DNA of 8,011 nt from Actinobacteria bacterium 13_1_20CM_4_69_9 (GTDB lineage Bacteria; Actinomycetota; Thermoleophilia; Gaiellales; Gaiellaceae). The translations under genes and the position numbers were made by a program. Shown piece by piece: positions 6,032 to 8,011 of the stretch (positions are counted from its first letter, which is position 1; every line of letters begins with the position of its first letter). The DNA is taken from NCBI GenBank assembly GCA_001920085.1, contig MNJC01000055.1:1-8011 (forward strand), read 5' to 3'. Under the pieces are notes generated by a model that was not told where the DNA came from, ran no database searches, and saw nothing but the letters and a program-made list of their open reading frames with translations.

Positions 6032-7438
6032 ATGTCAGCCAAGCAACGCACCATTTGGACGTTCGCGATCACCTCCGCGGCCGTCTTCATGGCGACGCTC
6101 GACAATCTCGTCGTCACGACGGCGCTGCCGGTGATCCGCAAGGACCTGCACGCGTCGATCGAGAGCCTCGAGTGGACGGTGAACGCGTACACGCTCACGT
6201 TCGCCGTGCTCCTGCTCACCGGCGCCGCGCTCGGCGACCGCTTCGGCAGGCGCCGCATGCTCGCGATCGGGCTCTTCATCTTCACGGCGTCCTCTGCCGC
6301 GGCGGCGCTCGCGCCGACCGCCGGCGCGCTCATCGCCGCGCGCGCCGCGCAGGGCGTGGGCGGGGCGATCGTGACCCCGCTGACGCTGACGATCCTCAGC
6401 GCCGGCGTCCCCGCGAACAGGCGCGGCGCGTTCATCGGCGCGTGGAGCGGCATCGCCGGTCTCGCCGTCGCATTTGGGCCGCTCGTGGGCGGCGCCGTCG
6501 TCAGCGGTATCTCCTGGCACTGGATCTTCTGGCTGAACGTGCCGATCGGCGTCGCGCTCATCCCGCTGGCGCTGACGCGACTCAACGAGTCGTACGGGCC
6601 CTCGAACAAGCTCGACCTGCCCGGCGTCGCCCTCGCCAGCGGCGGCCTGTTCGGGATCGTCTGGGGCCTCGTGCGCGGCAACACCGCCGGCTGGTCGTCG
6701 CCGCAGATCGTCGGCGCCCTGACGGGCGGCGCCGTCGTGCTCGCCCTGTTCGTGCTCTGGGAGCTCCGCGCCGAGGCGCCGATGCTGCCGATGCGCTTCT
6801 TCAGGAACCGCGTCTTCACGCTCGCCAACGTCGCGTCGCTCTTGATGTTCTTCGGGATGTTCGGCTCGATCTTCCTGTTGAGCCAGTTCTTCCAGACGGT
6901 GCAGGGCTACTCGCCCCTCGGCTCCGGCCTGCGGATCCTGCCGTGGACGATCATGCCGATGTTCGTCGCGCCGATCGCCGGCGCCCTTTCGGATCGCATC
7001 GGGGGTGCACGCCTGATGGGCGTCGGCCTGACGCTGCAGGCTGCAGGCCTTGCGTCGCTCGCAGCGATCTCGGCGCCGTCGACGCCCTACTGGCAGCTCG
7101 TCGTGCCGTTCATGGTCTCGGGCATCGGGATGGCGATGTTCTGGGCTCCGGTCGCGAACGTCGTTCTCGCCGCGGTGCGCAAGGAGGAGGAGGGCCAGGC
7201 CTCCGGCGCGCAGAACGCGATCCGAGAGCTCGGCGGTGTCTTCGGCGTTGCCGTGCTGGCCTCGGTCTGGTCGCACTACGGCAGCTACTCGAGCGGTACG
7301 GACTTCGTCAACGGCATGACGCCGGCGATCTGGGTCGGCGCGATCGTCGTCGCGCTCGGCGCCGTCGCGGCATTCGCGATCCCGCGCCGGCTGCGCGCGC
7401 AGGAGGTTTCCGCACCGGCGTACGCCGAGGCGGCCTAG
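6032..7438 (+). CDS. DHA2-family MFS drug/metabolite exporter (EmrB/QacA type)
   Basis: The 468-residue inner-membrane protein has about 14 hydrophobic segments, as expected for the proton-driven DHA2 subfamily. LDNLVVTTALP (23-33) is the DHA2 motif D1 in the first helix, with Asp24 in the conserved position. WTVNAYTL (48-55) is typical of helix 2. Motif A is GDRFGRRR (68-75), motif B is RAAQGVGGA (104-112) with its conserved Arg, and the antiporter motif C is GLAVAFGPLVGG (143-154), followed by WHWIFWLNVPIG (162-173). Relatives export lipophilic cations, antibiotics or endogenous products in exchange for protons. A strong Shine-Dalgarno sets the ATG at 6032. The gene follows a TetR repressor and a candidate operator, so expression is probably ligand-induced. 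Its stop overlaps that of the convergent DUF402 gene within the sequence CTAG. Substrate unknown; a link to the glycan block is not shown. Confidence 0.93.
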   Translation: MSAKQRTIWTFAITSAAVFMATLDNLVVTTALPVIRKDLHASIESLEWTVNAYTLTFAVLLLTGAALGDRFGRRRMLAIGLFIFTASSAAAALAPTAGALIAARAAQGVGGAIVTPLTLTILSAGVPANRRGAFIGAWSGIAGLAVAFGPLVGGAVVSGISWHWIFWLNVPIGVALIPLALTRLNESYGPSNKLDLPGVALASGGLFGIVWGLVRGNTAGWSSPQIVGALTGGAVVLALFVLWELRAEAPMLPMRFFRNRVFTLANVASLLMFFGMFGSIFLLSQFFQTVQGYSPLGSGLRILPWTIMPMFVAPIAGALSDRIGGARLMGVGLTLQAAGLASLAAISAPSTPYWQLVVPFMVSGIGMAMFWAPVANVVLAAVRKEEEGQASGAQNAIRELGGVFGVAVLASVWSHYGSYSSGTDFVNGMTPAIWVGAIVVALGAVAAFAIPRRLRAQEVSAPAYAEAA

Positions 7439-7911
7439 AGCACGTCCCAGCCGGGTGGCAGGTCCGGGACCTGCCACCCGGCTTCGGGCTCCCAGTCTTC
7501 CCAGCCGGTCGGCAGAGGCGGATCGGCGAGCAGCCGCTCTGCCTTCCCGCGAATCTCCGTCGCTCGCCCCGGCGAGATGAAGCCGCGCCGGACCGCTTCC
7601 TCGAGCTCATCCTCGTCGAGCAGCTCCGATTCGCCGCCGAACGGGACCCACACGTCGAGCAGCTCGTCCTCGTAGTCGAACCCGAGCGCCGTCGGTTGCT
7701 GCGGCTGCTCGAGGTTGACGTACCAACCGTCCGCGAACAGAAAGACCGAGAACCCGTCGCCGGGCCGGGTCACGCGCAGCTGAGGGCGTTTCAGCACTCG
7801 GTGCGCGTACGTCCAGTCGTCGAACAGGTCGGTGCCGATCACGTAAGGCGTCCCGGGTGGCAACCACGCCACGCCCTCCGCGACGACGAGGGCGGGGAAC
7901 GCGTTCCACAC
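7435..7911 (-). CDS. DUF402-domain protein (FomD/nucleoside-phosphatase-like)
   Basis: From the GTG at 7911 the product has 158 residues. The DUF402 core is visible: DGWYVNLEQP (61-70), then GFDYEDELLDVWV (77-89), LLDEDELEEAVRRGFIS (97-113) and a helix ending AERLL (124-128). In characterised relatives (FomD, staphylococcal nucleoside tri/diphosphatase) the Asn and the cluster of Asp residues in these segments bind the metal and phosphate; here Asn66, Asp82, Asp86 and Asp99 are candidates. The tail (132-158) is Trp- and Pro-rich. The frame is open upstream to a stop at 7963, and those codons (reading LLRQLFRGR just before the GTG) look like family N-terminal sequence, yet contain no ATG, GTG or TTG. 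The true start is therefore uncertain. No good Shine-Dalgarno precedes the GTG. Physiological role unknown; phosphatase activity is only inferred. Confidence 0.8.
   Translation of the reverse strand: MWNAFPALVVAEGVAWLPPGTPYVIGTDLFDDWTYAHRVLKRPQLRVTRPGDGFSVFLFADGWYVNLEQPQQPTALGFDYEDELLDVWVPFGGESELLDEDELEEAVRRGFISPGRATEIRGKAERLLADPPLPTGWEDWEPEAGWQVPDLPPGWDVL
7449..7483. repeat. Perfect 35-bp hairpin palindrome near the convergent gene ends
   Basis: The 17-nt arm AGCCGGGTGGCAGGTCC (7449-7465) is exactly complementary to 7467-7483 around the single base at 7466, so a stem of 14 or more bp could form in either transcript. It lies 11 bp beyond the MFS stop and inside the last codons of the DUF402 gene. 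No T-run follows on either strand, so it is not a classical intrinsic terminator. It may stop transcription less efficiently, or protect 3' ends from both directions. Confidence 0.65.
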
Positions 7912-7962
7912 CCGTCCGCGGAAGAGCTGGCGAAGGAGGGTCGGTTCGTACGTGCGCCGAGG

Positions 7963-8011
7963 CTACTGGCGCGCGCCGACGAACTGCTCCACGACGCGAT
8001 GGTTCCGCCCG
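7963..8011 (-). CDS. 3' end of an unidentified leftward gene (partial)
   Basis: Read leftward from the window edge, the frame gives GRNHRVVEQFVGARQ and then TAG at 7965-7963. The composition is protein-like, and the gene would lie about 50 bp upstream of the DUF402 gene in the same direction and frame. Fifteen residues are too few to name a family. It could also be a non-coding stretch, or a displaced N-terminal part of the DUF402 frame interrupted by the stop. Confidence 0.3.
   Translation of the reverse strand, partial: GRNHRVVEQFVGARQ

Noticed and set aside
6035..7477. A 480-codon minus-strand open frame opposite the MFS gene
   Set aside because: Low-complexity Arg/Asp/Glu/Gly/His-rich product typical of antisense frames in GC-rich genes, with no recognisable motif, lying opposite a convincing transporter.
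7933..7940. AAGGAGGG on the plus strand, resembling a Shine-Dalgarno site
   Set aside because: The nearest GTG (7952) is 11 nt away and its product is not recognisable within the window. The bases are the complement of codons upstream of the DUF402 start.

Overview
The window is very GC-rich and densely coded, with strong third-position GC, almost no intergenic space and many GTG starts. A Streptomyces-subtilisin-inhibitor-like (SSI) gene, a TetR regulator beside a DHA2-type MFS exporter, and a DUF402/FomD-like protein all fit an actinobacterial chromosome. Thermoleophilia is possible, but that is a guess from gene style; there is no rRNA or marker gene to confirm it. No mobile elements, tRNAs or CRISPR arrays were seen.

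Region 1 (1-4587) is a cell-surface glycan or glycoconjugate block. A polysaccharide-deacetylase-like gene, cut by the left edge, runs rightward. It meets a leftward block that reads in transcription order: GT-B glycosyltransferase (4587-3634), Wzx-like flippase (3629-2193), secreted SSI-like protease inhibitor (2196-1852) and carbamoyl-phosphate-synthase-like ATP-grasp enzyme (1757-669). The first three are spaced by 4 bp or overlap by 4 bp, so they are probably one translationally coupled operon. The ATP-grasp and deacetylase genes overlap tail to tail by 91 bp. Likely jobs are sugar transfer, lipid-linked glycan flipping, and decoration by deacetylation or amide ligation.

Region 2 (4599-5369) is a class I SAM-dependent methyltransferase diverging from the glycosyltransferase across only 11 bp. 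A perfect 14-bp palindrome and a -10-like element lie at this junction. The enzyme may modify the same glycan.

Region 3 (5371-7438) is a regulator-exporter unit: a TetR repressor, then a 14-TM DHA2 MFS transporter. The TetR gene has a near-consensus promoter (TTGACG-17-TAATAA). Its spacer is an imperfect inverted repeat, and its predicted transcription start falls at or next to an ATG, so the mRNA is probably leaderless. A related inverted repeat precedes the MFS gene. The arrangement predicts autorepression and drug-inducible or metabolite-inducible export.

Region 4 (7435-8011) is a leftward DUF402 (FomD/nucleotide-phosphatase-like) gene. It overlaps the MFS stop codon and carries a perfect 35-bp palindrome in its last codons. 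At the right edge is what looks like the last 15 codons of another leftward gene.

No gene-free stretch exceeds about 100 bases. The points most worth a second look are the SSI-like inhibitor coupled to a flippase, the TetR promoter/operator design, the palindromes at 4575-4588 and 7449-7483, and the missing normal start of the DUF402 gene.
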